DNA from: Rothia mucilaginosa
Lineage (GTDB): Bacteria > Actinomycetota > Actinomycetes > Actinomycetales > Micrococcaceae
Reading direction: 5' to 3'
Length of the DNA stretch: 64,000 nucleotides
NCBI RefSeq assembly: GCF_901875305.1
Contig: NZ_CABFLY010000007.1
Location: 1 to 64,000 of the forward strand
A program made the translations under genes and the position numbers. Each line of letters opens with the position of its first letter. The first letter of the stretch is position 1. The notes beneath the pieces are model-generated. The model did not search any database. It worked only from the letters and a program-made list of their open reading frames with translations, and was not told the DNA's origin. This document shows positions 27,182-35,567 of this stretch, piece by piece.

Positions 27182-27763
27182 CTAGTCCAGGCCCAGCTCA
27201 TCCTTCGAGTACGCGTACAGGCACGGGACGCCCGCAACCTCTTCCACATGCTCCTTAGCGCCGGTCGCACGGTCAACAATCACAGCAACCGCCACAACCT
27301 CAGCGCCAGCCTTACGCAGCGCCTCAACAGCAGTCAGCGCAGAACCACCGGTCGTGGAGGTGTCCTCAACAGCAACCACGCGGCGACCCTCAACGCTGGG
27401 GCCCTCCACCTGACGGCCCATGCCGTAAGACTTCTGAGCCTTACGCACCACAAACGCGTCAATCGCACGGTCCTGATCACCAGCGGCACGCATAATCGCG
27501 GTACCCACCGGGTCAGCACCCATGGTCAGGCCGCCAGCGGCCTCAAACTCGATGCCGTTCTTATCCAGCAGGTCCAGCATGACCTGACCGACCAGGCGAG
27601 AAGCCTCGTGGTGCAGGGTGATGCGGCGCAGGTCAACGTAGTAGTCGGCTTCCTTGCCGGAGGCGAGGACCACGTGCCCGCGCACCACAGCCAGCTCCAT
27701 AATCAGCTGGCGCAGGCGCTCACGGGCTTCTTCAATGGGGAGGTTTTCAGAAAGCTTAGTCAT
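27182..27763 (-). CDS. pyrE: Orotate phosphoribosyltransferase
   Basis: 193 residues. It converts orotate and PRPP to orotidine 5'-phosphate in pyrimidine synthesis. The PRPP-binding motif VEDTSTTGGSALTAVEAL is near 133-150, with ASGKEADYYVDLR near 36. No Shine-Dalgarno precedes the ATG. TACACT lies six bases upstream, so the mRNA is probably leaderless. It stands alone rather than with other pyr genes. A uracil permease is found 6 kb away. Confidence 0.95.
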   Translation of the reverse strand: MTKLSENLPIEEARERLRQLIMELAVVRGHVVLASGKEADYYVDLRRITLHHEASRLVGQVMLDLLDKNGIEFEAAGGLTMGADPVGTAIMRAAGDQDRAIDAFVVRKAQKSYGMGRQVEGPSVEGRRVVAVEDTSTTGGSALTAVEALRKAGAEVVAVAVIVDRATGAKEHVEEVAGVPCLYAYSKDELGLD

Positions 27764-27769
27764 AGTTCA

Positions 27770-27775
27770 AGTGTA
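27770..27775 (-). promoter_or_regulatory. -10 element of a leaderless pyrE transcript
   Basis: TACACT on the minus strand ends six bases before the pyrE ATG, so transcription should begin at or within one base of the start codon. No good -35 is visible. Confidence 0.5.
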
Positions 27776-27828
27776 GCGGCTCACGTGCAGGCGGCGCAGG
27801 CTATTCCCTGTGCTATTCCAGCGCTAGG

Positions 27829-29400
27829 TTATTCCACCACGCGGCCCACCGACGGCGGCAACGCGGCGCGCAGCTTCGTCAGCATCTCCTCATACTCGGC
27901 AGCAGGATCCGAATCAGCAACAACCGCACCACCGGCGGCAAGAGTCACCGTGCCCTCATCGTGCACCACGAGCGTGCGAATCACAATCGACAGGTTCGCC
28001 GAACCATCCGCCGACACAAAACCCAGGGCACCCGAATACACGCCGCGAGCGCGACCCTCCAGGCCCTCAATAATCTGCATGGTCGAAGGCTTCGGGGCAC
28101 CCGTCATCGAACCGCCCGGGAAGCACGCCCGCGCGGTAGCCACCGCGCTCACGCCCTCACGCAGACGCGAACTGACCGTAGACACCAGCTGATGCACCGT
28201 CGAATAGCTCTCCACTCCCATAAGCACGGGCACGCGCACCGTGTGCGGCTCGGAAACCAGCGACAGGTCATTACGTAGCAGGTCCACGATCATGAGGTTC
28301 TCGGCGCGGGTCTTCGGGTCGCTACGCAACCAGACTGCAGCTGCCTCGTCTTCCTCCGGGGTGGCCCCGCGCGGCACCGTGCCCTTAATCGGCTTGGTTT
28401 GCGCGTTGCGGTGCGTATCCACACTCAAAAAACGCTCCGGCGAAGAAGAAAGCACCGAAAAATCACCACACCGCAGGTACGCCGCGTAGGGCGCCGCGTT
28501 GTGGGCGCGCTGGCGGCGGTACAGCTCAAAGAAGAGCTCCGGGCTCGGATTCTGGATGCGCGCGACCGTCTGCGCGGTCAGGCACACCTCGTAGCTGTTT
28601 CCCTCGTAGATTTCGTGCTGGCTAGCCCGAACAGAATCCATATAGGCTTCCGCGGCGGGCGCCGTGAAGAGCAGCGGCTCGGCAAGCTCAGGGGTATTTT
28701 CGGAGGCGCACTCCCCCGCCGCGCTCAGCACCGGAGCCAGCGCCGCGCTCAGTAGCCGCTCCGCCGCCTCACACCACGGCTCATCGCCCACCAGCCAGCT
28801 CCGCGCCACAGCCCCCGAGCGGGCATGCTCATGCACCAGGTAGCGGACCGCCGGCAGCCACAGAGAATCCGGGGTCGGCGCCTCATACGCCGGCAGGTAG
28901 CCGGGCACCGGGTGGCCGTGCTCCATGCCCATGGCGGCACGCGCCTCATAGCCGAAATAGCCCACGTAACCGCCGCGCAGACCCGCAGGCAGGCCGGTCG
29001 CCGCCGCGGTATCCGGGTGCACGCGAGGTGCGCAGGCGAGCGCCGCCTCCAGCTGGGCGAAGGGGTCTTCCCCGCCAGACTCAGCCGCCGCACGCGCCGA
29101 ATCCACGCGCAGGGGCGACAGGTCCGCCGGAACCACGCCCACATACGAGGCGACCGACATGGGCGACTCCTCGCGCGCCGAATCCAGCCAGAAGGAATAC
29201 TCGGCACCAGCAGTCAGCAGCGGATACGCGTCCTCGCAGTTCACCGCGAAAGGAAGCGGGCGCACGGCAAGCTCCCGCGTCTGCGCATCCCACGGGATGC
29301 TCTGCAGAATACTCGGCAGGGCAGGGGAATCGGGCACAGAAGCGGGAGCGTTCGGGGTAGAAAAAATACGGTCCGCAGAAGTTTCAGTCACGGACTCCAT
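27829..29400 (-). CDS. pabB: Aminodeoxychorismate synthase component I
   Basis: 523 residues of the chorismate-binding family shared by PabB, TrpE and isochorismate synthases. The motif PIKGT (337-341) has lysine where anthranilate synthase TrpE has alanine. This lysine forms an adduct with chorismate in PabB and is a reliable discriminator. Other motifs are RNDLSLVS (near 382), CFPGGSMTGAPK (near 440) and GxYSGALGF (near 465). It makes 4-amino-4-deoxychorismate for folate, using ammonia from a PabA glutaminase not found here. No PabC lyase is fused. The stop codon lies 65 bp before the pyrE start. Confidence 0.92.
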   Translation of the reverse strand: MESVTETSADRIFSTPNAPASVPDSPALPSILQSIPWDAQTRELAVRPLPFAVNCEDAYPLLTAGAEYSFWLDSAREESPMSVASYVGVVPADLSPLRVDSARAAAESGGEDPFAQLEAALACAPRVHPDTAAATGLPAGLRGGYVGYFGYEARAAMGMEHGHPVPGYLPAYEAPTPDSLWLPAVRYLVHEHARSGAVARSWLVGDEPWCEAAERLLSAALAPVLSAAGECASENTPELAEPLLFTAPAAEAYMDSVRASQHEIYEGNSYEVCLTAQTVARIQNPSPELFFELYRRQRAHNAAPYAAYLRCGDFSVLSSSPERFLSVDTHRNAQTKPIKGTVPRGATPEEDEAAAVWLRSDPKTRAENLMIVDLLRNDLSLVSEPHTVRVPVLMGVESYSTVHQLVSTVSSRLREGVSAVATARACFPGGSMTGAPKPSTMQIIEGLEGRARGVYSGALGFVSADGSANLSIVIRTLVVHDEGTVTLAAGGAVVADSDPAAEYEEMLTKLRAALPPSVGRVVE

Positions 29401-29427
29401 TGTATGGCGTGCAGGCGAACCGGCGGT

Positions 29428-29760
29428 TTAGTGAACGACCGCGGGTGCTTCGCCGTTCTCGCTGGTCATCGGCAGGCCAGCGGCGAACCATGCGCTGGTA
29501 CCGCCCGCAATGTTGTGTGCGGCGTAGCCGTGCTCGCGCAGGAAGGTTGCCGCGCGGTTCGAACGGCCACCGCCGTGGCAGATGACGTAGAAGTCTTCGC
29601 CGGGTGCGGGCAGTTCTGCCAGACGCTCGGTGAGGGTGCCGAGAGTGATGTGCTTAGCACCGGTGACGTGGCCGCCCTCCCACTCGTAGTCTTCACGCAC
29701 GTCAATGATGGTTGCGCCTGCGGGAACGTCGCGGGGATCGACCTGGGGTACAGCAGTCAT
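29428..29760 (-). CDS. Rhodanese-domain protein
   Basis: 110 residues from ATG 29760, selected for AAAGGAG upstream; the frame is open further back without a site. It is a single rhodanese domain with the active-site loop VICHGGGRSNRA (Cys61). Such proteins move sulfur as a persulfide from thiosulfate or other donors to acceptors. The loop length of six after Cys is typical of sulfurtransferases rather than Cdc25-like phosphatases. It lies 27 bp before pabB on the same strand, so they may be co-transcribed. Confidence 0.88.
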   Translation of the reverse strand: MTAVPQVDPRDVPAGATIIDVREDYEWEGGHVTGAKHITLGTLTERLAELPAPGEDFYVICHGGGRSNRAATFLREHGYAAHNIAGGTSAWFAAGLPMTSENGEAPAVVH

Positions 29761-30068
29761 GGGGTTCTCCTTTGAAGTGGTTAAAAATGCACCGGATGGC
29801 ACGGGCGGGTGCGCTGCGGGCATAGTTGTGGTTCCACTCTAGCGCGTCGGGGGTGCGGGGCGCATCTGGACCGATTTTTAGCGTATTTTGAGTGTCCAAT
29901 AGGGTGTACACGAAAAAATTGAAATGATTTTTCATGCATTACACAGAAGGTAACCATACGTCATACAAGCACACTCATGTATACATATGCGCTTAAAAGG
30001 GTATAGACTTAAGAATATATTAGCCGGGTCACATAGAACGCCGGGCTCGACAGAAAAGAATTTCCACC
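29761..30068. other. Divergent promoter region (rhodanese / peptide transporter)
   Basis: About 310 bp without a gene. An imperfect palindrome GAAAAAATTGAAATGATTTTTC lies near 29910-29931, and AT-rich sequence continues to the POT start. The ribosome site before 30069 (GAAAAGAA) is weak. Confidence 0.45.
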
Positions 30069-31529
30069 ATGTCTCACACCACCACAGGTGCCGAACCCAA
30101 GGAAACCAAGACCTTCTTCGGCCACCCGCGCATGCTCGCGAACCTGTTCACCGTAGAAATGTGGGAGCGTTTCTCCTTCTACGGCATGCAGGGCATCATG
30201 ATTTACTACCTGTACTACACCGCAGACAAAGGCGGCCTGGGCCTAGACAAGGACATGGCCACCGGCGTTATCGGTGCATACGGTGCAGTCGTGTACCTCA
30301 TGACCATCCTCGGCGGCATCCTCGGTGACCGCCTCCTCGGCCCCGAACGCACCCTTTTCTACTCCGCAATCGGTATTATGGCCGGCCACATTTCCCTCTC
30401 CCTCATCCCCGGCGTGCCGGGCGTCATCATCGGCCTCCTGCTGGTTGCGATTGGTTCCGGCGGTCTGAAGAGCAACGCCTCCGTGCTGGTTGGTTCTCTC
30501 TACAAGGACGGTGACCACCGCCGCGACGCCGGATTCACCATCTTCTACATCGGCATTAACACCGGTGCGCTCCTCGGCCCAATCCTGACCGGTTGGGGTT
30601 GGAGCACCTGGGGCTTCCACATGGGCTTCGGTTTTGCCGCAATCGGTATGGCCGCCGGCCTGATCCAGTACGCCCTGACCCGCAAGAACCTGCCCGCATC
30701 CGTACACGAGATTGCCACCCCCTTCACCGGCGCACAGAAGCGTAACTTCTTCCTGGCCCTGATCGGCGTCGTGGTGATTATCGGCATCCTACTGGGCACC
30801 GGCCTGATGACCGCGGCCAACCTCAAGAACTGGGTCATGGCCTTCATCTTCATTGGCGCCATCGCCCTGTTCGTGCAGATGCTGAGTGCTAAGGACGTCA
30901 CCTCCGACGAACGTTCCCGCGTCACCGCCTTCATCCCCCTGTGGATTGCGAACTCTGTATTCTGGGCCCTGTACCAGCAGCAGTTCACCGTGATGGCGGT
31001 GTACTCGGATGAGCGCCTCGACTGGCACATCCTGGGCATGGAGCTGAGCCCAAACCTGGTCAACTCCATCAACCCGATTTTCATCGTGATTTTCGGTGCG
31101 ATGTTCTCCGCCCTGTGGACCAAGTGGGGCGACCGCCAGCCGGTCACCACCCTGAAGTTCTCCGCAGCGCTGATTATCATCGGTCTGGCGTTTTGGATCT
31201 TCCTCACCCAGGCGGGCGTTAAGAGCGTGAACGTGGGTTGGATTGTGCTGATTCTGTTCGTCTGCACCATTGCTGAGCTGATTATTTCGCCGGTCGGTAT
31301 TTCGCTGGCGACCAAGCTCGCCCCGAAGGCGCACCGTGTGAACATGATGGCTCTGTACTTCACCTCCGTGGCAATGGGTACCGTACTCTCAGGTTGGCTG
31401 GCTCCGTTCTACACCATGGAGACTGAAGTTCCCTACTTCACCTGGATGGGTATCATCACCATCGCGACCGGTATTCTGCTGTTCCTGGTGCACAAGCCGG
31501 TCCAGAAGCTCATGCGCGGCGTGAAGTAA
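30069..31529 (+). CDS. Proton-coupled di/tripeptide transporter (POT/PTR2 family)
   Basis: 486 residues with about fourteen hydrophobic helices, as expected for bacterial POT carriers such as DtpT. Family signatures are EMWERFSFYGMQGIM (the ExxER-like helix 1 motif, about 33-47), GGILGDRLLGPERT and FYIGINTGALLGPILTGW (PTR2 signature 2, about 157-174). It imports short peptides with protons. Its own terminator follows at 31620. Confidence 0.93.
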   Translation: MSHTTTGAEPKETKTFFGHPRMLANLFTVEMWERFSFYGMQGIMIYYLYYTADKGGLGLDKDMATGVIGAYGAVVYLMTILGGILGDRLLGPERTLFYSAIGIMAGHISLSLIPGVPGVIIGLLLVAIGSGGLKSNASVLVGSLYKDGDHRRDAGFTIFYIGINTGALLGPILTGWGWSTWGFHMGFGFAAIGMAAGLIQYALTRKNLPASVHEIATPFTGAQKRNFFLALIGVVVIIGILLGTGLMTAANLKNWVMAFIFIGAIALFVQMLSAKDVTSDERSRVTAFIPLWIANSVFWALYQQQFTVMAVYSDERLDWHILGMELSPNLVNSINPIFIVIFGAMFSALWTKWGDRQPVTTLKFSAALIIIGLAFWIFLTQAGVKSVNVGWIVLILFVCTIAELIISPVGISLATKLAPKAHRVNMMALYFTSVAMGTVLSGWLAPFYTMETEVPYFTWMGIITIATGILLFLVHKPVQKLMRGVK

Positions 31530-31619
31530 CCGCAAAGTTGCTTGTCTACACTGCTGACTTGCTGCCTCAAGTAGCGTAAGCGTGTAGACGAGCGTATATA
31601 GGTTTAGAGCATATAGGCC

Positions 31620-31663
31620 AGGGGCCCCGAATCCTTGAGTTACCAAGGGTTCGGGGCCCCTGC
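31620..31663 (+). terminator. Terminator of the peptide transporter gene
   Basis: 18-base arms (CAGGGGCCCCGAATCCTT with AAGGGTTCGGGGCCCCTG), one mismatch, 8-base loop. No strong T run. Confidence 0.75.
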
Positions 31664-31761
31664 TGTATGCCCTGGTACATGCCTCGGTGTATGCTCCCGG
31701 CAGCCGGGGCGCCGGAATGTTCAGGAGGGGAAGGTTGAGGATGGGCGTTCCGGGCGCTTTC

Positions 31762-31837
31762 CTTAATGAGACAATCCGCGCGGATTTTCTTATTAAAGCG
31801 CCTTAATAAGAAAATCGGGGGCAATTGTCTCAATAAG
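31762..31837. repeat. 76-bp imperfect inverted repeat
   Basis: Two arms of about 35 bases (31762-31796 and 31803-31837) start and end with complementary CTTA..GAGACAAT and ATTGTCTC..TAAG. They also match over the inner GATTTTCTTATTAA/TTAATAAGAAAATC, with a few central differences, around a 6-base loop. It is too long and AT-rich to be a standard terminator here. It may be a MITE-like remnant, a fused pair of insertion-sequence ends or a regulatory cruciform. Confidence 0.6.
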
Positions 31838-32053
31838 CATCCCTTCTGTGACAGGTGGGTTCTGATGTGCGGAACTGTGACGATTTATGTCTCCCCGTGA
31901 ACGCGCGTGACGGAAATCAGAGTCAAAAAAGGACTCATTACGCCACGAACGGACATCTATTAGACAGCTCTCAACTACAGGTCTAAGGTGATTCCAGAAC
32001 GGCCGGACAACACGCGGCCGGCCACCCCAACACAACCTCCCAAGGAGAACATC

Positions 32054-32578
32054 ATGGCACTGTACCTGGTAGAACTGACCCCCGCTAACCCGTCCAAGGA
32101 AAAGGCAACCGCACTCATCGAGACCGTCAACTCGTCCCTGAGCCACGGCGCGGAACTCATCGAAACCCAGGTCTCCGCAGACCACAAGATCGTCTTCGTC
32201 ATCATCGAATCCGAGAACACCGCATTCGGCCCCGACCTCACCGCAGCAATCGGTGAGCGCGCAGCCATTGCAGGCCCCGACGCAGTCCGCCTGGTCGGCG
32301 CAGAGCTCGATGACATCAAGAAGCTCAAGAAGGACGCAGACTACCTGGTCGAGTGGGACATCCCCGCAGAGATCACCATGGAACAGTACCTGACCCGCAA
32401 GAAGGCAAACGCCCCCAAGTACGCCGAGGTGCCCGAGGTTTCCTTCCTGCGCACCTACGTTCGTGAAGACACCGCCAAGTGCCTGTGCTTCTACGACGCA
32501 CCCGACGAAGACGCTGTCGTCCGCGCCCGCAAGGCCGTCAGCACCCCCATTGACCGACTGTTCAAGCTGCACGCATAG
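32054..32578 (+). CDS. DUF4242 (nickel-binding SCO4226-like) family protein
   Basis: 174 residues from ATG 32054, with AAGGAG upstream. The C-terminal part (about 96-172: LVEWDIPAEITMEQYL, FLRTYVREDTAKCLCFYDAP, TPIDRLF) matches the pattern of DUF4242, a ferredoxin-like fold whose Streptomyces member SCO4226 binds nickel. The N-terminal half has a similar strand-helix pattern (LYLVELTPANPS, VSADHKIVFVIIES) and may be a second, degenerate copy. The role is unknown. It is 29 bp before an acyl-CoA-dehydrogenase-like gene and probably in one operon with it. Confidence 0.7.
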   Translation: MALYLVELTPANPSKEKATALIETVNSSLSHGAELIETQVSADHKIVFVIIESENTAFGPDLTAAIGERAAIAGPDAVRLVGAELDDIKKLKKDADYLVEWDIPAEITMEQYLTRKKANAPKYAEVPEVSFLRTYVREDTAKCLCFYDAPDEDAVVRARKAVSTPIDRLFKLHA

Positions 32579-32607
32579 ACACGTGCTCCCCGCTTAGGAG
32601 AAACCCC

Positions 32608-33693
32608 ATGTCCGACTTCACCCTGGAACCCCTGTACGACTACCCTCAGCGCGAGCAGGTCCTCGCCCTCGCTCGCACCAACGCGGAGGCCGTTGACCGC
32701 GGCGAGCGTTCGCCCTTCGAGACCCTCCGCGAGATTGCTAAGGACGGCCTGATTACCCTGGGCCGCGACGGCAGCTCCCTGGTCCCCCAGGTTTCGGTAG
32801 CTTTCGACCTTGCCACCGAGGACGCCTCCACGGCGTTCTCCCTGTGGGCTCACCGCTCCACCATCGCGTTCTTTGACGCTGTGGGCCGCGAGCTTCCCGC
32901 CGGTCTGGCGGAGGCAACCGTCAGTGGCACCACCGCCATGGCGGCAGCGTACAAGGAGGCATCGGGTCTGGAGCCAATCAAGGTGAAGGGCACCCTCGTT
33001 GAGGGCGGCCTGAAGCTCAACGGTTCTATCTCCTGGGCGTCGAACCTGTACCCGAGCGGCGTGATTGTTCTACCGGTGGCCGTAGAGAACGCTCCCGAGG
33101 GTCACCCGGACCGCTACATCGTGACGATTCGCCAGGATGTGCCGGGCCTGGAGATTTACTACCACCGTGACCTGCTGGCGCTCAACAGCACCGAGTCAGG
33201 CACCTTGAAGTTCGAGGGCGTTTTCGTACCGAGCGAGGACATTCTGAGCGATAACCTCGAGGCTTTCCTGCACGATGTCACCGCACCGTTCCTGCTGGTT
33301 CAGTCATCCTTCTGCCTAGGCCTGGCCGCGGGTGCTCTGCAGGAGGCTGCTAAGCACCTGGACGTGTCGAAGGGTATCTTCCGCCCCGAGTTCCCGCTGA
33401 TTCTCTCCGAGTATGAAAGCCTGCGGGAGGAGCTGATTCGCCTGGCGTCTGAGCCGGAGCGCGCTGAGCGTCGCGACCTGCTGAGCCTGCGCCTGGGTGT
33501 TTCGCACTTCGCAACCATTGCTACTCACTTTGAGCTGCAGGTTGTGGGAGGCGCCGGTTACGTGGCTGAGTCCCCGACGGCTCGTCGTCTGCGTGAGGCT
33601 TCGTTCCTGCCGGTGCAGTCCCCGACTGAGGGTCACCTGCGCTACGAGCTGTCGAAGTACGATCACCTTGAGGCTCTTCAGGAAGCTCTCTAA
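32608..33693 (+). CDS. Acyl-CoA dehydrogenase-like flavoprotein
   Basis: 361 residues of the acyl-CoA dehydrogenase superfamily: helical N-terminal domain (about 1-100), beta domain (about 105-210, with SISWASNLYPSG) and a C-terminal helical bundle. The usual catalytic glutamate could not be located with confidence, so it may belong to the DszC/SfnB-type monooxygenase or thioester-independent branch. AGGAG precedes the ATG. The DUF4242 gene directly upstream suggests a shared, possibly oxidative, task. The substrate is unknown. Confidence 0.75.
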   Translation: MSDFTLEPLYDYPQREQVLALARTNAEAVDRGERSPFETLREIAKDGLITLGRDGSSLVPQVSVAFDLATEDASTAFSLWAHRSTIAFFDAVGRELPAGLAEATVSGTTAMAAAYKEASGLEPIKVKGTLVEGGLKLNGSISWASNLYPSGVIVLPVAVENAPEGHPDRYIVTIRQDVPGLEIYYHRDLLALNSTESGTLKFEGVFVPSEDILSDNLEAFLHDVTAPFLLVQSSFCLGLAAGALQEAAKHLDVSKGIFRPEFPLILSEYESLREELIRLASEPERAERRDLLSLRLGVSHFATIATHFELQVVGGAGYVAESPTARRLREASFLPVQSPTEGHLRYELSKYDHLEALQEAL

Positions 33694-33719
33694 TCGTTAG
33701 CGACGCTGTCTTCATCAGT

Positions 33720-33765
33720 ACCGTCACCCTTTATATGTAAGATATTGCATATAAGGGGTGACGGT
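33720..33765 (+). terminator. Terminator of the DUF4242-flavoprotein operon
   Basis: 18-base arms (ACCGTCACCCTTTATATG with CATATAAGGGGTGACGGT), one wobble, followed by ATTTTTATG. Confidence 0.85.
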
Positions 33766-33932
33766 ATTTTTATGTACCCCCACCTCCATCAATTAGATAG
33801 CAGATTGGGAATATAGGCGGTTTAGGGGTATCCCTGCTCATATTTATATGTATTTAGCTGGGACCTGCACCTGTATACGCGTAGAATAATGTGGAATTTT
33901 ATACACCATCACATTCACCTCAGGAGCTCCCT

Positions 33933-35267
33933 TTGAGCATCTCTAAGCTTCTCGGCTTTGACTGGTCGATCCACGGCGACGGCCGCAGCATCAAGCCCGG
34001 TTCCTTCGTCGCCCCAAATGAGCGCCTTGCTTGGCCGATTACCATCGGTATCGGCGCACAGCACGTGGTCGCAATGTTCGGCGCAACCTTCCTCGTGCCA
34101 ATCATTACCGGTTTCCCTCCGGCAACCACCCTGTTCTTCTCGGGTCTCGGCACGGTCCTGTTCCTGCTGATTACCCGCGGCCGCGTCCCCTCCTACCTGG
34201 GCTCCTCCTTCGCGTTCATTGCTCCCCTGGCGGCTGCCATGAACTCGCACGGCCCGGCTGGTGCCCTCGGCGGCATCGTCATGGCTGGTGTGGCTCTGTT
34301 CCTGGTGGGTCTGATTGTTCAGTTTGCTGGCACCGGCTGGCTGACCAAGCTCATGCCCCCGGTCGTCACCGGTTCGATTGTGGCGCTGATTGGTTTCAAC
34401 CTGGCGAAGAGCGCTAAGGACAACTTCATGGTGGCACCGGTGACCGCGCTGGTGACCCTGTGCTCCATCATCCTGATTTCGGTGCTGTTCAAGGGCATCA
34501 TTGGCCGCCTGTCCATCCTGCTGGGTGTGGGCATCGGCTACATCACCGCTGTGATTCGCGGCGAAGTGGACTTCTCTAAGATTGACAAGGCTGTGCAGAC
34601 TCAGGGCATCATTGGCCTGCCGCACTTCCAGACCCCCGAGTTCCACTGGGAGCTCGCAGGCCTGTTCATCCCCGTGATTCTGGTGCTCGTGGCTGAGAAC
34701 ATCGGCCACGTGAAGTCTGTTGCTCTGATGAGCGGCAAGAACCTGGACAACTACTCGGGCCGCGCCCTCATGGCGGACGGCCTGGCAACCACCATCGCCG
34801 GTATGGGCGGCGGTTCAGGTACCACCACCTACGCTGAGAACATTGGCGTGATGGCTGCGACCAAGGTGTACTCCACCGCGGCGTACTGGGTGGCTGCTAT
34901 CTTCGCGATTGCGCTGTCCATGTTCCCCGCATTCGGTGCGGCAATTGCAACCGTCCCGGCGGGTGTTCTGGGCGGTGCCGCAACCGTTCTGTACGGCATG
35001 ATCGGTATGCTCGGTGCACGTATTTGGAGCGAGAACCGCGTGAACTTCTCGAACCAGATCAACCTGACCACCGCCGCTGTGGCGCTGATCGTGGGTATCG
35101 CGGACTACACCTGGACCTTCGGTGAGCTGTCCTTCGCCGGTATTGCTCTGGGTACCGCAGCAACCCTGATCATCTTCCACCTGATGACCTTCATTGCGAA
35201 GTACACGAAGGCTGCTGGCGACCCGCTGGAGCCCTTCGACCCTGAGAAGGGCACTGAGGTGCACTAG
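33933..35267 (+). CDS. uraA: Uracil permease (NCS2 / UraA family)
   Basis: 444 residues from a TTG at 33933, chosen because CAGGAG lies six bases upstream and the protein then begins SISKLLGFDW; the in-frame ATG at 33891 lacks a site. It has fourteen predicted helices. The NCS2 signature VAENIGHVKSVALMSG (about 249-264) and the following GGGSGTTTYAENIGVM (about 289-304) contain the glutamates that bind the base in UraA. The pattern favours uracil over xanthine or uric acid. Its terminator and a remarkable repeat array follow. Confidence 0.9.
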   Translation: MSISKLLGFDWSIHGDGRSIKPGSFVAPNERLAWPITIGIGAQHVVAMFGATFLVPIITGFPPATTLFFSGLGTVLFLLITRGRVPSYLGSSFAFIAPLAAAMNSHGPAGALGGIVMAGVALFLVGLIVQFAGTGWLTKLMPPVVTGSIVALIGFNLAKSAKDNFMVAPVTALVTLCSIILISVLFKGIIGRLSILLGVGIGYITAVIRGEVDFSKIDKAVQTQGIIGLPHFQTPEFHWELAGLFIPVILVLVAENIGHVKSVALMSGKNLDNYSGRALMADGLATTIAGMGGGSGTTTYAENIGVMAATKVYSTAAYWVAAIFAIALSMFPAFGAAIATVPAGVLGGAATVLYGMIGMLGARIWSENRVNFSNQINLTTAAVALIVGIADYTWTFGELSFAGIALGTAATLIIFHLMTFIAKYTKAAGDPLEPFDPEKGTEVH

Positions 35268-35316
35268 GCGCCTGACCGCCCGTTGGGAATGCTACTCCTG
35301 AGGCGTAGGCTGTAGA

Positions 35317-35356
35317 AAAGCGGCCCGGATGGATTGGTTTCCATCCGGGCCGCTTT
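35317..35356 (+). terminator. Terminator of the uracil permease gene
   Basis: A perfect 16-base stem (AAAGCGGCCCGGATGG with its complement, 35317-35332 and 35341-35356) around an 8-base loop. Confidence 0.88.
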
Positions 35357-35394
35357 CATGTCTTCTTGGCGTTACACGCAACTGCTATTTTGTT

Positions 35395-35520
35395 CAGACA
35401 TAAATCAGATATAAATCAGACACAAAAATTTGAGTCTAGACATAAATTTTTATGTCTAGACTCAAATTTTTTATGTGTAGACATAAAAGTTTATGTCTGA
35501 GTTATGTCTGAGTTATGTCT
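35395..35520. repeat. AT-rich array of CAGACATAAAT units with a central 46-bp palindrome
   Basis: At least eight copies of CAGACATAAA or its complement TTTATGTCTG fill this stretch. Direct copies start at 35395, 35406 and 35417. A perfect palindrome has 22-base arms (35425-35446 and 35449-35470) and a two-base centre. TAGACATAAAAG/TTTATGTCTG follows, then three inverted copies end at 35520. The left direct repeats are mirrored by the right inverted ones, so the whole block is roughly symmetric. It is AT-rich inside GC-rich DNA. It lies between the uracil permease terminator and the convergent HAD gene, so it is not an obvious promoter. Confidence 0.85.
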
Positions 35521-35567
35521 GCGGAAGCTGACCCAGCCGCTAACGTTGGATGGCTAATACTAGGCCG

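Larger units (their letters stand above)
31530..32053. other. Intergenic region with terminator and long inverted repeat
   Basis: About 520 bp with no convincing gene. It contains the POT terminator (31620-31663), a 76-bp inverted repeat (31762-31837), the small stem GAGTC/GACTC near 31920 and, at the end, AAGGAG before the DUF4242 gene. Confidence 0.55.

Noticed and set aside
33772-33932. Possible riboswitch before the uracil permease gene
   Set aside because: The leader is short and AT-rich with no recognisable PyrR or purine aptamer pattern.
35395-35520. Repeat array considered as a CRISPR array
   Set aside because: Units are only 10-11 bp, spacing is irregular and short, copies occur in both orientations, and no cas gene is nearby.
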